Notes under the pieces: model-generated
Seen by the model: the letters and a program-made list of their open reading frames with translations, nothing else
The model's database searches: none
Told to the model about the DNA's origin: nothing
Shown here: piece by piece, positions 35,583 to 44,299 of the stretch
Position numbering within the stretch: the first letter of the stretch is position 1
Layout: every line of letters begins with the position of its first letter
Translations under genes and position numbers: made by a program
Assembly: GCF_030646155.1 (NCBI RefSeq)
Contig: NZ_JAUTDN010000012.1
Span: 1-64,000, forward strand
Source: Conexibacter sp. CPCC 205762
GTDB lineage: Bacteria; Actinomycetota; Thermoleophilia; Solirubrobacterales; Solirubrobacteraceae
Length of the DNA stretch: 64,000 bases
Direction of reading: 5' to 3'

Positions 35583-36265
35583 CCGCGCTCGGCCTCGGAC
35601 GCGCTCGCGCCGAGCGTCTGCGCCGCGTAGGCGGCCATCATCGTGCGGCCCTCGCGCAGCAGCGTCGGGTCGCCGTCGGGGTCGATCCGGAAGGCCTCGC
35701 GCAGGACGCCGTCGCCGACGAGCACGATCATCCGCGCGGCGACGTCGAGCCGCTCGGCGGGCGCGCCGGGCCAGTGGACGGCGAGCACGCGCCGCAGCGC
35801 GCCGGCGACCTGCTCGCGCATCGGCCGCGTCGCCGTGCGGACCTGCTCGGTGCGCAGGCCGCCGTACCAGAGCGCGCGGAACGACGGCTCGCCGCGGAAG
35901 CCGGCGGCGAGCGTCTCGATCACGGCCCCGAGCGGGTCGGCGGCGGGGTTCGTCTCCTCCGCCTCGGCGGTCGCGGCGACGAGGTCGGCGAAGCGCTGCC
36001 AGTGGCGCAGCGCGAGCGCTTCCGCGATCGACTCCTTGTCGGCGAAGTAGGCGTAGACGGAGCCGACCGCGACACCCGCCGTGGCGGCGATTCTCGTGGT
36101 CGTGAGCGTCTCGGCGCCGTCTCTCGCGAGCAGCGCGTCGGCGGCGTCGAGAATGCGGTCGTGCTTCTCGCGGGCACGCTGTTGCTGGGGCACGCGCCGC
36201 GTCGTCTCGCCGCCCGCTCTGCGGGCTCCTGACGCGGCTGCTCTCTCGGACGACGACTTGAACAT
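35579..36265 (-). CDS. TetR/AcrR-family transcriptional regulator
   Basis: 228 residues. Helix-turn-helix at about 37-83 (RILDAADALLARDGAETLTTTRIAATAGVAVGSVYAYFADKESI), followed by a variable helical ligand domain. It starts 35 bp from the divergent class II aldolase gene. A short dyad tgaa-N6-ttca overlaps the gap, so it probably regulates itself and possibly the aldolase-kinase pair. The ligand is unknown. Confidence 0.88.
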   Translation of the reverse strand: MFKSSSERAAASGARRAGGETTRRVPQQQRAREKHDRILDAADALLARDGAETLTTTRIAATAGVAVGSVYAYFADKESIAEALALRHWQRFADLVAATAEAEETNPAADPLGAVIETLAAGFRGEPSFRALWYGGLRTEQVRTATRPMREQVAGALRRVLAVHWPGAPAERLDVAARMIVLVGDGVLREAFRIDPDGDPTLLREGRTMMAAYAAQTLGASASEAERG

Positions 36266-36300
36266 GAAGTCGCATTCAGGTTACGCTCCGCCGCGGATCG

Positions 36301-36975
36301 ATGCAAGCCGCTCCCGACATCGTCAGCGCACGCGCCCAGGTCGCCGCCGCCGCCCATCGGCTCGCCGCCGCGGGGCTCGTCGCGGGCACGGCCGGGAACG
36401 TCAGCGCGCGCGTCGGCGAGGCGGTCGCGATCACGCCGACCGGCGCGGTGCTGGCGACCGTCGAGCCGGACGAGGTGACGGTCGTCGCGCTCGACGGCAC
36501 GGTGCTCGACGGCGCGCTGGCGCCGACCTCGGAGCTGGACCTGCACCTCGGCGTCTACGACGCCTACGGCGCCGGCGCGGTCGTCCACACGCACGCGCCG
36601 GTCGCGACCGCGCTCGCCTGCGTGCTCGACGAGCTGCCGTGCGTCCACTACGAGATGCTGCTGCTCGGCGGCCCGGTGCGGGTCGCCCCGTACGCGACCT
36701 TCGGCACGCCGCAGCTGGCCGCGTCAGCCGTCGCGGCGCTGGAGGGGCGCACCGCCGCGCTGCTGGCCAACCACGGCACGATCGCCTACGGCGCCGACGT
36801 CGAGTGGGCGCTGCGCGCGACCGAGCTGCTGGAGTGGGCGGCGACGGTCTGGTGGCGCGCGTCGCAGCTCGGCACGCCGCGCGTGCTCGACGCGGCGGCG
36901 CGGCAGGCGGTCGTCGACGCGGCGATCGCGCGCGGCTACGGCGCCACCCGCCGGATCACGGAGGAGAGAGCATGA
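36301..36975 (+). CDS. Class II aldolase/adducin-family protein (fuculose-phosphate aldolase-like)
   Basis: 224 residues, standard for zinc class II aldolases of the FucA/AraD type. Zinc ligands are visible as HTHAP (H96, H98) and ANHG (H158); the catalytic Glu is probably E78 in PTSELDLH. AGTAGNVSAR near 28-37 is the phosphate-binding motif. It would cleave a sugar phosphate to dihydroxyacetone phosphate (or pyruvate) plus an aldehyde. The ATGA overlap with a PfkB kinase suggests a kinase-then-aldolase pathway, for example for fuculose, ribulose, erythrulose or a tetronate. Confidence 0.9.
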   Translation: MQAAPDIVSARAQVAAAAHRLAAAGLVAGTAGNVSARVGEAVAITPTGAVLATVEPDEVTVVALDGTVLDGALAPTSELDLHLGVYDAYGAGAVVHTHAPVATALACVLDELPCVHYEMLLLGGPVRVAPYATFGTPQLAASAVAALEGRTAALLANHGTIAYGADVEWALRATELLEWAATVWWRASQLGTPRVLDAAARQAVVDAAIARGYGATRRITEERA

Positions 36976-37898
36976 GCGAGCAGGTCGTCGTCGCGCTGGG
37001 CGTGCACGTGCTGGACGTGCTCGTGCGGCCGGTCACCGAGATCCCGCAGGGGCAGGGTGGCGCGCTGGTCGAGCAGATCAAGCTGACCGCGGCCGGCTCG
37101 GCCGGCGGGACGGCGCTGGTGCTGAGCCGGCTCGGCGCCGAGGTCCGCAGCGCCGGCGCGATCGGCACCGACGCGCTCGGCGACGCGCTGCTGGCCCTGC
37201 TGAAGCGCGACGGCGTCGACACGCGCGCGCTGCTGCGGCGCGACGAGGCGCAGACCTCGGCAAGCGTGCTGCCGATCCGCCCCGACGGCTCACGGCCGGC
37301 CTTCCACGTCGTCGGCGCGAACGCGACCTACACGCCCGCGGACGTGACCGACGCCCTGCTCGACGGCGCGACGCACCTCCACCTCGGCGGCCCGGAGTTC
37401 CTCGGCGGCGAGCAGGCGGCGGAGATCCTGCGGCGGGCCCGCGCGCGCGGCATCACGACCTCCGCCGACGTGCTCGCGCCGGGCGACATGGGCGTGCTGG
37501 AGTGGATCGCCAGCGCGCTGCCGGAGCTGGACTACTTCCTCCCCAACGACGAGCAGGTGCTCGGCTTCACCGGCGCCGCCGACCTCGAAGCGGGCTGCCG
37601 CCAGCTGGTCGAGCGCGGCGTCGGCTGCGTCGCGGCGACGCGCGGCGCGGAGGGCGTGCTGCTGGTCGACGGCGCCGGCCCGGCGCTCGCCGTGCCCGCG
37701 ACGGCCGCCGAGGTGGTCGACACGACCGGCTGCGGCGACGCCTTCTCGGCCGGCTTCCTGCGCGGCCTCGCGCTCGGCCGCAGCCGCGAGCAGGCCGCCC
37801 GCCTCGGCTGCGCGGTGGCGGGGATCGTCGCCGGCGGCCTCGGCTCCGACCACGGCGACTACGACCTCGCGCGCGTCGAGGCGCTGCTCGCGGGTTGA
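36972..37898 (+). CDS. PfkB-family carbohydrate kinase
   Basis: 308 residues. GSAGGTALVLSRLGAEVRSAGAIGTD (about 42-67) is the PfkB signature 1 region. DTTGCGDAFSAGF (250-262) is signature 2 with the catalytic Asp256 and the anion hole. The substrate cannot be decided from sequence; the coupled aldolase implies phosphorylation of the sugar or keto-acid that the aldolase then cleaves. Confidence 0.9.
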   Translation: MSEQVVVALGVHVLDVLVRPVTEIPQGQGGALVEQIKLTAAGSAGGTALVLSRLGAEVRSAGAIGTDALGDALLALLKRDGVDTRALLRRDEAQTSASVLPIRPDGSRPAFHVVGANATYTPADVTDALLDGATHLHLGGPEFLGGEQAAEILRRARARGITTSADVLAPGDMGVLEWIASALPELDYFLPNDEQVLGFTGAADLEAGCRQLVERGVGCVAATRGAEGVLLVDGAGPALAVPATAAEVVDTTGCGDAFSAGFLRGLALGRSREQAARLGCAVAGIVAGGLGSDHGDYDLARVEALLAG

Positions 37899-37935
37899 GA
37901 CAGCGTCAGCGCCGGCTCGCGCATAGGATCTCCCG

Positions 37936-38826
37936 ATGGCGCGTATCGAAGAGATCTATCTGAAGGCCGACGAGCCGGTCTTCTCGTTCGAGTTCTTCCC
38001 TCCGAGATCGGAGAGAGGCGAGGTCAACCTGGCGAACGCGCTGAGAGACCTCCAGCCGATGGCGCCCGACTACGTCTCGGTCACCTACGGCGCCGGCGGC
38101 TCGACGCGCGAGCGGACGCTCGGCGTGGTGCTGCAGATCAAGCAGGAGCTGGGCCTGGAGGCGATGGCGCACCTGACCTGCGTCAACGCGACGACCGAGG
38201 AGCTGCGCGGCGTGCTCGACCGCATGCGCGACGGCGGCGTCGAGAACATCCTCGCCCTGCGCGGCGACCCGCCCCACGGCCAGGAGCGCTGGACGAAGAC
38301 CGACGGCGGCCTCGAGTTCAGCCACGAGCTGGTCGGCCTGCTGCGCGACGACTACGACTTCTCCGTCGGCGGCGCCGCCTTCCCGGAGACGCACATCCAC
38401 GCCACCTCGGCGGAGGACGACCTGCGTCACCTGAAGGCGAAGGTCGACGCCGGCACCGGCTTCCTGATCACGCAGATGTTCTTCGACAACCGCTTCTACT
38501 TCGACTTCGTCGAGCGGGCGCGCGCGATCGGCATCACCGTCCCGATCGTCCCCGGCGTGATGCCGATCCTCTCGCTCGACGGCATCAAGCGGATGACCGA
38601 GCTGTCCGCCGCCCACCTCCCCCCGGCGCTGGAAGCCGAGCTGGAGGCCCGCCGCGGCGACGAGGAGGCGGTCGCCGAGCTGGGCGTCTCCTACGCCACC
38701 CTCCAGTGCGCCGAGCTGCTCGCCGGCGGCGCCCCCGGCATCCACTTCGTCACCCTCAACCGCTCCCCCGCCACCCGCGCCATCCTCAGCGCCCTGCGCC
38801 TGTCGCGGCCGTGGGAGCGGGGCTGA
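37936..38826 (+). CDS. metF: 5,10-methylenetetrahydrofolate reductase
   Basis: 296 residues. The N-terminus has FSFEFFPPRSERGE with the catalytic Glu, then SVTYGAGGSTRERT, HLTCVNAT, ILALRGDPP, FLITQMFFDN and PGVMPI, all diagnostic of MetF. It reduces methylene-THF to methyl-THF with a flavin, feeding methionine synthase. It stands alone after a sugar-kinase gene. TAGGAT at 37924-37929 lies only 7 bp upstream of the ATG, which would give a leaderless mRNA. Three Arg codons near the start are AGA. Confidence 0.96.
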   Translation: MARIEEIYLKADEPVFSFEFFPPRSERGEVNLANALRDLQPMAPDYVSVTYGAGGSTRERTLGVVLQIKQELGLEAMAHLTCVNATTEELRGVLDRMRDGGVENILALRGDPPHGQERWTKTDGGLEFSHELVGLLRDDYDFSVGGAAFPETHIHATSAEDDLRHLKAKVDAGTGFLITQMFFDNRFYFDFVERARAIGITVPIVPGVMPILSLDGIKRMTELSAAHLPPALEAELEARRGDEEAVAELGVSYATLQCAELLAGGAPGIHFVTLNRSPATRAILSALRLSRPWERG

Positions 38827-38839
38827 CGGACATAGTGGG

Positions 38840-39450
38840 TTAGGACGGCACGACGAGCGCGTCCTGCCAACCGCTTCTGCACTCGTCCCAGGAACAAGCA
38901 GTCGCAGGCGCTCGAGAGCGTGAGCCGATGTGTCGATTTCCCGCCCGCTGCCATCAGGTCCTGCGCAGCGCGAGACGCGGCGTCCTCGCCATCGATGACG
39001 ATCAACGGGAGACGCGGGCGAGGCGCACGCGGCCGTTCCACCAGCAGCGCGTAAGCCATCCAGAACCAGAGTCGATAGACGGCGATGGGATGTCTCGTTC
39101 GCAACCCGACCGCGAGTATCCGAACTTCCCGCGTACGCGCAATGTGTTCCAACGCCTCCGATAGAACTGAGCTCCGGCGCCCCGGGCGCTCAGCGGCGCC
39201 CCACCGCTCGCGAGAATGCGGTTCTGCGCGTGAAACGCGGCTCCGTCCCTTTGAGCAGCTCACGTCCTTTGACTTCCGTGCGCCCTGACCGGCTCCCGAG
39301 GTGATCTCCGATGAAGTCGTGCCAGCGACGCTCCGCCGAGCGGAGCCAACGTGCCGGAATCAAAACCCCTGCAACCACCTGCACGTCAGGACTCATCTCG
39401 CCGGACTCATCCAAGAACGCGACGTAGTCCTCGTTACGCAAGCCGCCCAC
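38840..39450 (-). pseudogene. Broken DUF3800-family gene
   Basis: Frame one (39190-39450, GTG start) encodes YVAFLDESGEMSPDVQVVAGVLIPARW and TEVKGRELLKG, the N-terminal DUF3800 pattern with its acidic DES motif. Coding then continues in another frame (39263 downward) with SEALEHIARTREVRILAVG, YRLWFWMAYALLVERPRA and LPLIVIDGED, which fits the middle of DUF3800. The break lies near 39190-39260. There is no proper end, since the second frame runs into metF on the opposite strand. DUF3800 proteins have an RNase-H-like fold and often travel with mobile or defence elements. The left boundary is approximate. Confidence 0.6.
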
Positions 39451-39711
39451 GAGAGCGGCAGTGTCGCAGACGATGAACCAGAAATGCGCTAAGCCCGCGG
39501 TTGCGGGCCTAGCGGCGCCTGGTCCGCGATCCCTCTACCGGGGGCCGACCAAGCAATGAAATAACTGTAGCCGGTCATTCGTCCCTGAAACAACCTGGAT
39601 GGAACATCCCAGGAAATGATGATCGCGGAAGTGACGTTTGCCTAGCGCTCAGTAGCCCGAAACGCCTGCTGCTGCGGCAACGGCGACCGCTGTCAGGTAC
39701 GGTCGCGTTCA
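39451..39711. other. Non-coding, AT-richer stretch with a hairpin
   Basis: About 260 bp without a convincing gene. A 6-bp stem (gcccgc 39494-39499, gcgggc 39504-39509) with a GGTT loop lies near its left edge. No tRNA-like cloverleaf or inverted terminal repeat was found. The base composition is lower in GC than in the flanking core genes, consistent with an island boundary. Confidence 0.4.
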
Positions 39712-40314
39712 TTGCCACTGGGGCGGAAACTGGGGGTCGGGAGAGCGGTGTCTGTGCAGAACGTGGTGCTCGGGGAGCTGGTGCGGCGTCGCGGCTACGG
39801 CTACCAGCTGCACGACCGGCTTCGCGAGCTGCTGACGGACGTCTTCGGCTTCTCCGAGACCGCCGTCTACCCGGCGTTGCAGGCGCTGGAGAAGAGAGGC
39901 CTGATCGTCGAGGTCGACCGCGCGCCGTCGCGGCGTGAGGAGCGCTGGTCGAACCCGCGGATCGTCTACGAGGCGACCCCGGCCGGCGAGCGCTTCTACC
40001 GCGACTGGATCGCCCAGCCGACGAGAAAGACGCCGCTGCGCGAAGAGCTGCATCTGAAGCTGATAGGCGCCGGTCCGGCCGACGTCCCCGCGCTGCTCGA
40101 CGCGCTCGACGGCGTCGAGGACGACTGCTGCCGCCGGCTCGCAGAGATCGCCGCGCGCCCGCTCGTCAAACGCCAGCCCGGCGGGACCGGCAGCGGCGCG
40201 TTCGGTGCGCTGCTCGTGCAGGACGCGCTCGTCACGCACCTGCAGGCGACGTTGGAGTGGGTCGAGCGCTCCCGTTCCGCACTCGCGAACGTCCACGATC
40301 ACGAACAGCGATGA
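39712..40314 (+). CDS. PadR-family transcriptional regulator
   Basis: Up to 200 residues; the winged-helix homology starts near residue 13, so GTG at 39748 is an alternative start. It has VVLGELVRRRGYGYQLHDRLRELL, FSETAVYPALQALEKRGLI and EATPAGERFYRDW, the PadR N-terminal domain, then a helical dimerisation segment. Its stop overlaps the start of the first ABC ATPase by 4 bp. It is therefore the first gene of an exporter operon and is likely to be its repressor, as is common for PadR-MacB-type operons. Confidence 0.88.
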   Translation: MPLGRKLGVGRAVSVQNVVLGELVRRRGYGYQLHDRLRELLTDVFGFSETAVYPALQALEKRGLIVEVDRAPSRREERWSNPRIVYEATPAGERFYRDWIAQPTRKTPLREELHLKLIGAGPADVPALLDALDGVEDDCCRRLAEIAARPLVKRQPGGTGSGAFGALLVQDALVTHLQATLEWVERSRSALANVHDHEQR

Positions 40315-41057
40315 CCGTGGCGAGGAGCGTGCTCGAGTTCGAGAACGTCGCGAAGACACATCGCGGTGCCTCCTACGACAAGCCGCTGCTGCGCGACATC
40401 TCGCTCTCGCTCAGCGCCGGCGACGTGGTCGCCGTCTGGGGCTCGCCGCGCTCGGGCAAGACGACGCTGCTGCGGCTGGCGGCGGGGTTGGCGACGCCGG
40501 ACAAAGGCACGATCCGCTTCGGCGGCGTCGACCTGTCGACCCGCTCGCAGAGCGCCGTCAGCGCGCTCCGGCTCGGTGACATCGGGCTGGCGCGCATGGA
40601 CGGACCGAGAACTACAGAGCTGCCGGTCCTTCACTACGTCGCGCTTGCGGTGATGAAGTCACAGGGGCGCGGTGGCGCGCTGAGACGCGCTCGCTCCGTG
40701 CTCAGGTGGGTTGGTGCCGCCGACTGCGCCAACGCCCGCTGGGAGCACCTGTCCGACAGCGAGAAGGCGCTCATCAGCCTCGCTCATGGACTCGTACGCG
40801 AACCGCAGTTGCTGCTGGTGGACGATGTGACCGCACGGCTCGACGCGCTCCAACAGGCCGATGTCATCGACGCACTCCATCGCGCGGCGAGCGATCGGCG
40901 GGTCGCGGTGCTCGTCACCTGTTCCGCGCTGTCGGCTGCCGTCGGCGCGCACGAGTCGTTCACGCTCTCGCAGGGCCGGCTCAAGCAGATCAACGACCCC
41001 GCGAGACTCGGCCAGGTCGTCAGATTCCCGCAGCGAACGAGTGGTGGCGATGCTTGA
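40311..41057 (+). CDS. ABC transporter ATPase with degenerate catalytic motifs
   Basis: 248 residues. Walker A is intact (GSPRSGKTT, 44-52). The signature is LSDSE (147-151) instead of LSGGQ. Walker B ends LLLVDD (167-172) with Asp in place of the catalytic Glu. The H-loop reads VLVTCS with no histidine. The Q-loop glutamine is also not evident. It overlaps the PadR stop and the second ATPase start. It is probably the non-hydrolysing partner in an asymmetric ATPase pair energising the permease downstream. Confidence 0.85.
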   Translation: MTVARSVLEFENVAKTHRGASYDKPLLRDISLSLSAGDVVAVWGSPRSGKTTLLRLAAGLATPDKGTIRFGGVDLSTRSQSAVSALRLGDIGLARMDGPRTTELPVLHYVALAVMKSQGRGGALRRARSVLRWVGAADCANARWEHLSDSEKALISLAHGLVREPQLLLVDDVTARLDALQQADVIDALHRAASDRRVAVLVTCSALSAAVGAHESFTLSQGRLKQINDPARLGQVVRFPQRTSGGDA

Positions 41058-41739
41058 GCTCGACGGCCTCACGAAGCACTTCCAGTCCCCGGACGGCGAG
41101 GTGGTGCGCGCGGTCGACGAGGTCTCGCTGTCCGTCAGCGCAGGAGAGATTGTCGCTCTGTACGGGCCCAGCGGCTCGGGCAAGACGACGCTGCTGAAGC
41201 TGGTCGCCGCGCTGCTGCCTCCGGACGCTGGAAAGGTCGTCGTCAACGGCTGCGAAGTCTCTGGCCTGAGCGGCCGGGAAGCGGCGGCCTTTCGGCTCAC
41301 CGAGGTCGGGCTGATCCGGCAGACGGCCGACTTCGTTCCCGGCGCCAGCGCGATCGACAACGCCGCCTTCAAGCTGCTCGGCAGATACCGGATCAAGGAG
41401 GCGCGTCATCGCGTCGAACAGCTGATGGGAGAACTGGGGCTCGGCGAACGGCTCACCCATCGTGGCAGTCAGCTGTCCGGTGGCGAACGTCAGCGCGTGA
41501 TGATCGCGCGAGCACTCGCGATCGACCCGGCACTGGTGCTGGCGGACGAGCCGACCGGCAACCTCGACAGTCGCCGCAGCGAGGAGGTGCTGAGACTGCT
41601 TCGCCGGCTCAGTCACGAACGCAGAACGGCGACGATCCTCGTCACCCACGACCCGCTCGCCGCAAGATATGCCGACCGGGTCCTCGAACTGCACGACGGT
41701 CGCCTTCGACCCCACATTTCGAGCGTCGCGTCGGCGTGA
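41050..41739 (+). CDS. ABC transporter ATPase, MacB/LolD type (canonical partner)
   Basis: 229 residues. Walker A GPSGSGKTT (39-47), Q-loop Gln91, signature LSGGE (142-146), Walker B VLADEP with Glu167, H-loop His200 (VTHD). The DEPTGNLDS string is typical of the LolD/MacB/FtsE subfamily, which drives mechanotransmission rather than classic alternating transport. Its start overlaps the degenerate ATPase by 8 bp and its stop overlaps the permease start. Confidence 0.93.
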   Translation: MLELDGLTKHFQSPDGEVVRAVDEVSLSVSAGEIVALYGPSGSGKTTLLKLVAALLPPDAGKVVVNGCEVSGLSGREAAAFRLTEVGLIRQTADFVPGASAIDNAAFKLLGRYRIKEARHRVEQLMGELGLGERLTHRGSQLSGGERQRVMIARALAIDPALVLADEPTGNLDSRRSEEVLRLLRRLSHERRTATILVTHDPLAARYADRVLELHDGRLRPHISSVASA

Positions 41740-44255
41740 AGCTCTCCAACATCGCGTCGCTGTGGTGGATCCGCCTGTGCGCACGGCTCGGTCAGGAGCT
41801 GTTGGCACTGGTCGGCATCGCCGTCGGGGTGGCGCTGCTGTTCGCGGCCCTGGTCGCCAACGCAAGCCTCGTCGGCTCGTTCCAGCGGACGATGGACGCC
41901 GTGATCGGGCAAGCGCGCATGCAAGTCACGGCGCGCGGCGGCGGCACGATCAACGAGCAGACCGCCGTGAAGGTGCGTCAGCTCGACGGCGTCGCGGCGG
42001 CCGCGCCCGTGCTCGAGATGCGGGCCCAGGTGGTCGGCCCTGACGGCGCGCGCTCGGTCGTGATGATCGGCGTGACAAGCGACTACACCCAGATCAACGG
42101 GACGATCACGCGAAAGTTCGCGATCAGCTACCTCGTCCAGCAGAGCGGGATCGCGTTGCCGGCGCCGGTGACCAAGGCGCTCGGTCTCGCACTGGGGCAG
42201 GAGGCGTCGCTGAACATCAACGGCGTCGACCGGCGGGCGCGCATCGCGGCGCAGCTCTCCAGCGATCAGATCGGCGCCCTCGTCGACAGCCCGATCAGCG
42301 TCGCGCCGCTCAGATACGCCCAAGAGCTGAGCCGTCAGCCAGGGCGGATCAGCCGGATCTTCGTCCTGCCGGAGGAGGGCCGCGATGCGCAGGTCGCGGA
42401 TGCCCTGAGACGGCTCGCCGGAGCCGAGCTCGACGTCCGTCCTGCTGACTTCGAGGCCCAGCTGTTCCGCCAGGCCTCCGAGCCGTCGAATCAGTCGATG
42501 GCGATGTTCTCGGCCTTCAGCGCGATGGTCGGATTCCTGTTCGCGTTCAGCGCGGTGCTGCTGACGGTTCCCGCACGTCGTCTCGTCGTCTCGGATCTGC
42601 TGCTCGAAGGCTACGGCGGCGCGACGGCGATGAAGGTGATGCTGTTCGACGCATTGATGCTCGGGGCTGCCGCGTCGGTCGTCGGCGTGGGGCTCGGAGA
42701 GCAGGTCTCGCGACACGTCTTCGCCAACCCGCCGTCGTTCCTCGGTCTCGCCTTCCCCTACGGGACCGAGCGGATCGTGACGGTCTCCAGCGTCGCCTTG
42801 GCGGTGCTCGGCGGGGTCGTGGCGAGTTGCGTCGCGGTGCTCGCGCCGACGGCGCTCGCCGTGCGCGCGGAACGGCGAGGTGAGGTCGGCCTGCCGGTGA
42901 GGCGGAGACGTGCGCTGTCGACCAAACTGCTGCCGGTCTGCGGCGGGATCGCGTTGGCGACAGGCGCGGCGATTGCGTTCTCGGCTCCCGATTCGGTGTC
43001 GTTCGCGCTCGCCGGCCTCGTGCTGCTGACCGTCGCGATGCTCGTGCTCTTGCCCGTGTCGGTGCAGCTGCTCGTGGCCTCAGTCGATCAGTTGACCGCG
43101 TCGCTGCGCAGCGTCGTCCCGTACATCGCCACGACGGACCTGCGCAGCTCCACTGCCCGCGTTCGCGCGTTGGCGGTCACCGCGACCGGAGCGGTCGCTG
43201 TGTTCGGCAGCGTCGCGTTGCAGGGAGCGCACGCCGACCTGCAGCGAGGACTGGACCGCACCTCGGTCGATCTCTCGTCGATCGGGGAGGTGTGGGCCGT
43301 CCCACCGGGTGACGCCAACCTGCTGGCCACCGTTCCGTTCGACGCTCCGCAGGTCGACGCGCTCTCCGGGATCGACCGGATCGACAGCTATCGCGGCAGC
43401 TTCCTCGACATCGGCGACCGGCGCGTGTGGGTGATCGGCTCGCCGACGACAGCACGCCATCCTGTGCCGCGCGGGCAGGTGCGCGAAGGAGACACGGCGT
43501 TGGTGGCACCTCGCATCAGAGCTGGCGGGTGGGTGGTCTTGTCGACCAGAGTCGCGTCTGAACTTGACGTCGGTGTCGGCGACCGCGTCGTGCTGCCGAC
43601 TCCGGTCCCCACCTCACTCCGGGTCGCGGCCTTGACGACGAATCTCGGATGGCCTCCGGGGACGATCGTTCTGAACGCCGACGACTACGCGCGCCTGTGG
43701 GGCAGCGAGCAGGTCAGCGCGCTGCAGGCGACCTTGTCTCCAGGAACCTCCCCAGAGGAGGGAGCACGGGCTCTGCGCGCGGCACTTGGCCCCGGATCGG
43801 GCCTCGACGTCCAGACTTCGCAGACGCGTGAACGCGATCAGCGCGCGGCGAGTCGCGAGGGGCTCGTCCGGCTCAGTCAGATCGCGCTGCTCGTGCTCGC
43901 CTCGGCGGCGATCGCGATGGCTGCAGCGATGGCGGGCTTGATCTGGCAGCGTCGCGAGTTCCTCGCGTTCGTGAAGCTCGAGGGTTACAGCACGGGTGAG
44001 GTGTGGCGCGCGCTTGTCGTGCAGGCGGCCCTGCTCGTCGGCGCTGGCTGCGTGCTCGGCGCCTGCTTCGGTCTGCTCGGTCAGCAGCTGCTCGCTCGCG
44101 CCCTGATGGAGGTGACCGGGTTCCCGGTCGACTACGCGCTCGCATGGCCGAACGCGCTGATCACCTGCGTGATCGTCACAGCGGTCGTCGTCCTCGTCGT
44201 CGCGTTGTTCGGCCGGCGAGCCGCTGGCGTCGAGCCTGAGCGGGGTCTCGGCTAG
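41736..44255 (+). CDS. FtsX/MacB-type ABC transporter permease
   Basis: 839 residues from GTG 41736 in a GTGA overlap. The N-terminal transmembrane helix (about 21-43) is followed by a large extracytoplasmic MacB-PCD-like domain (about 45-255). Three helices (about 260-390) form the first FtsX domain. Helices near 405-450, a second external region (about 480-690) and three final helices (about 710-835) complete a duplicated FtsX permease. There is no partner membrane-fusion protein, as expected in a Gram-positive-type envelope. Substrate could be a lipid or an antimicrobial; the adjacent terpene-synthase-like gene suggests a hydrophobic product. Confidence 0.9.
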   Translation: MKLSNIASLWWIRLCARLGQELLALVGIAVGVALLFAALVANASLVGSFQRTMDAVIGQARMQVTARGGGTINEQTAVKVRQLDGVAAAAPVLEMRAQVVGPDGARSVVMIGVTSDYTQINGTITRKFAISYLVQQSGIALPAPVTKALGLALGQEASLNINGVDRRARIAAQLSSDQIGALVDSPISVAPLRYAQELSRQPGRISRIFVLPEEGRDAQVADALRRLAGAELDVRPADFEAQLFRQASEPSNQSMAMFSAFSAMVGFLFAFSAVLLTVPARRLVVSDLLLEGYGGATAMKVMLFDALMLGAAASVVGVGLGEQVSRHVFANPPSFLGLAFPYGTERIVTVSSVALAVLGGVVASCVAVLAPTALAVRAERRGEVGLPVRRRRALSTKLLPVCGGIALATGAAIAFSAPDSVSFALAGLVLLTVAMLVLLPVSVQLLVASVDQLTASLRSVVPYIATTDLRSSTARVRALAVTATGAVAVFGSVALQGAHADLQRGLDRTSVDLSSIGEVWAVPPGDANLLATVPFDAPQVDALSGIDRIDSYRGSFLDIGDRRVWVIGSPTTARHPVPRGQVREGDTALVAPRIRAGGWVVLSTRVASELDVGVGDRVVLPTPVPTSLRVAALTTNLGWPPGTIVLNADDYARLWGSEQVSALQATLSPGTSPEEGARALRAALGPGSGLDVQTSQTRERDQRAASREGLVRLSQIALLVLASAAIAMAAAMAGLIWQRREFLAFVKLEGYSTGEVWRALVVQAALLVGAGCVLGACFGLLGQQLLARALMEVTGFPVDYALAWPNALITCVIVTAVVVLVVALFGRRAAGVEPERGLG

Positions 44256-44299
44256 ATCGGCGGGTTCGCGGCTGTCTGCTGGCGATACTCGCCTGCGGC

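Noticed and set aside
39494-39509. Hairpin considered as part of a tRNA or attachment site
   Set aside because: No cloverleaf, anticodon arm or CCA end, and no duplicated core sequence found nearby.
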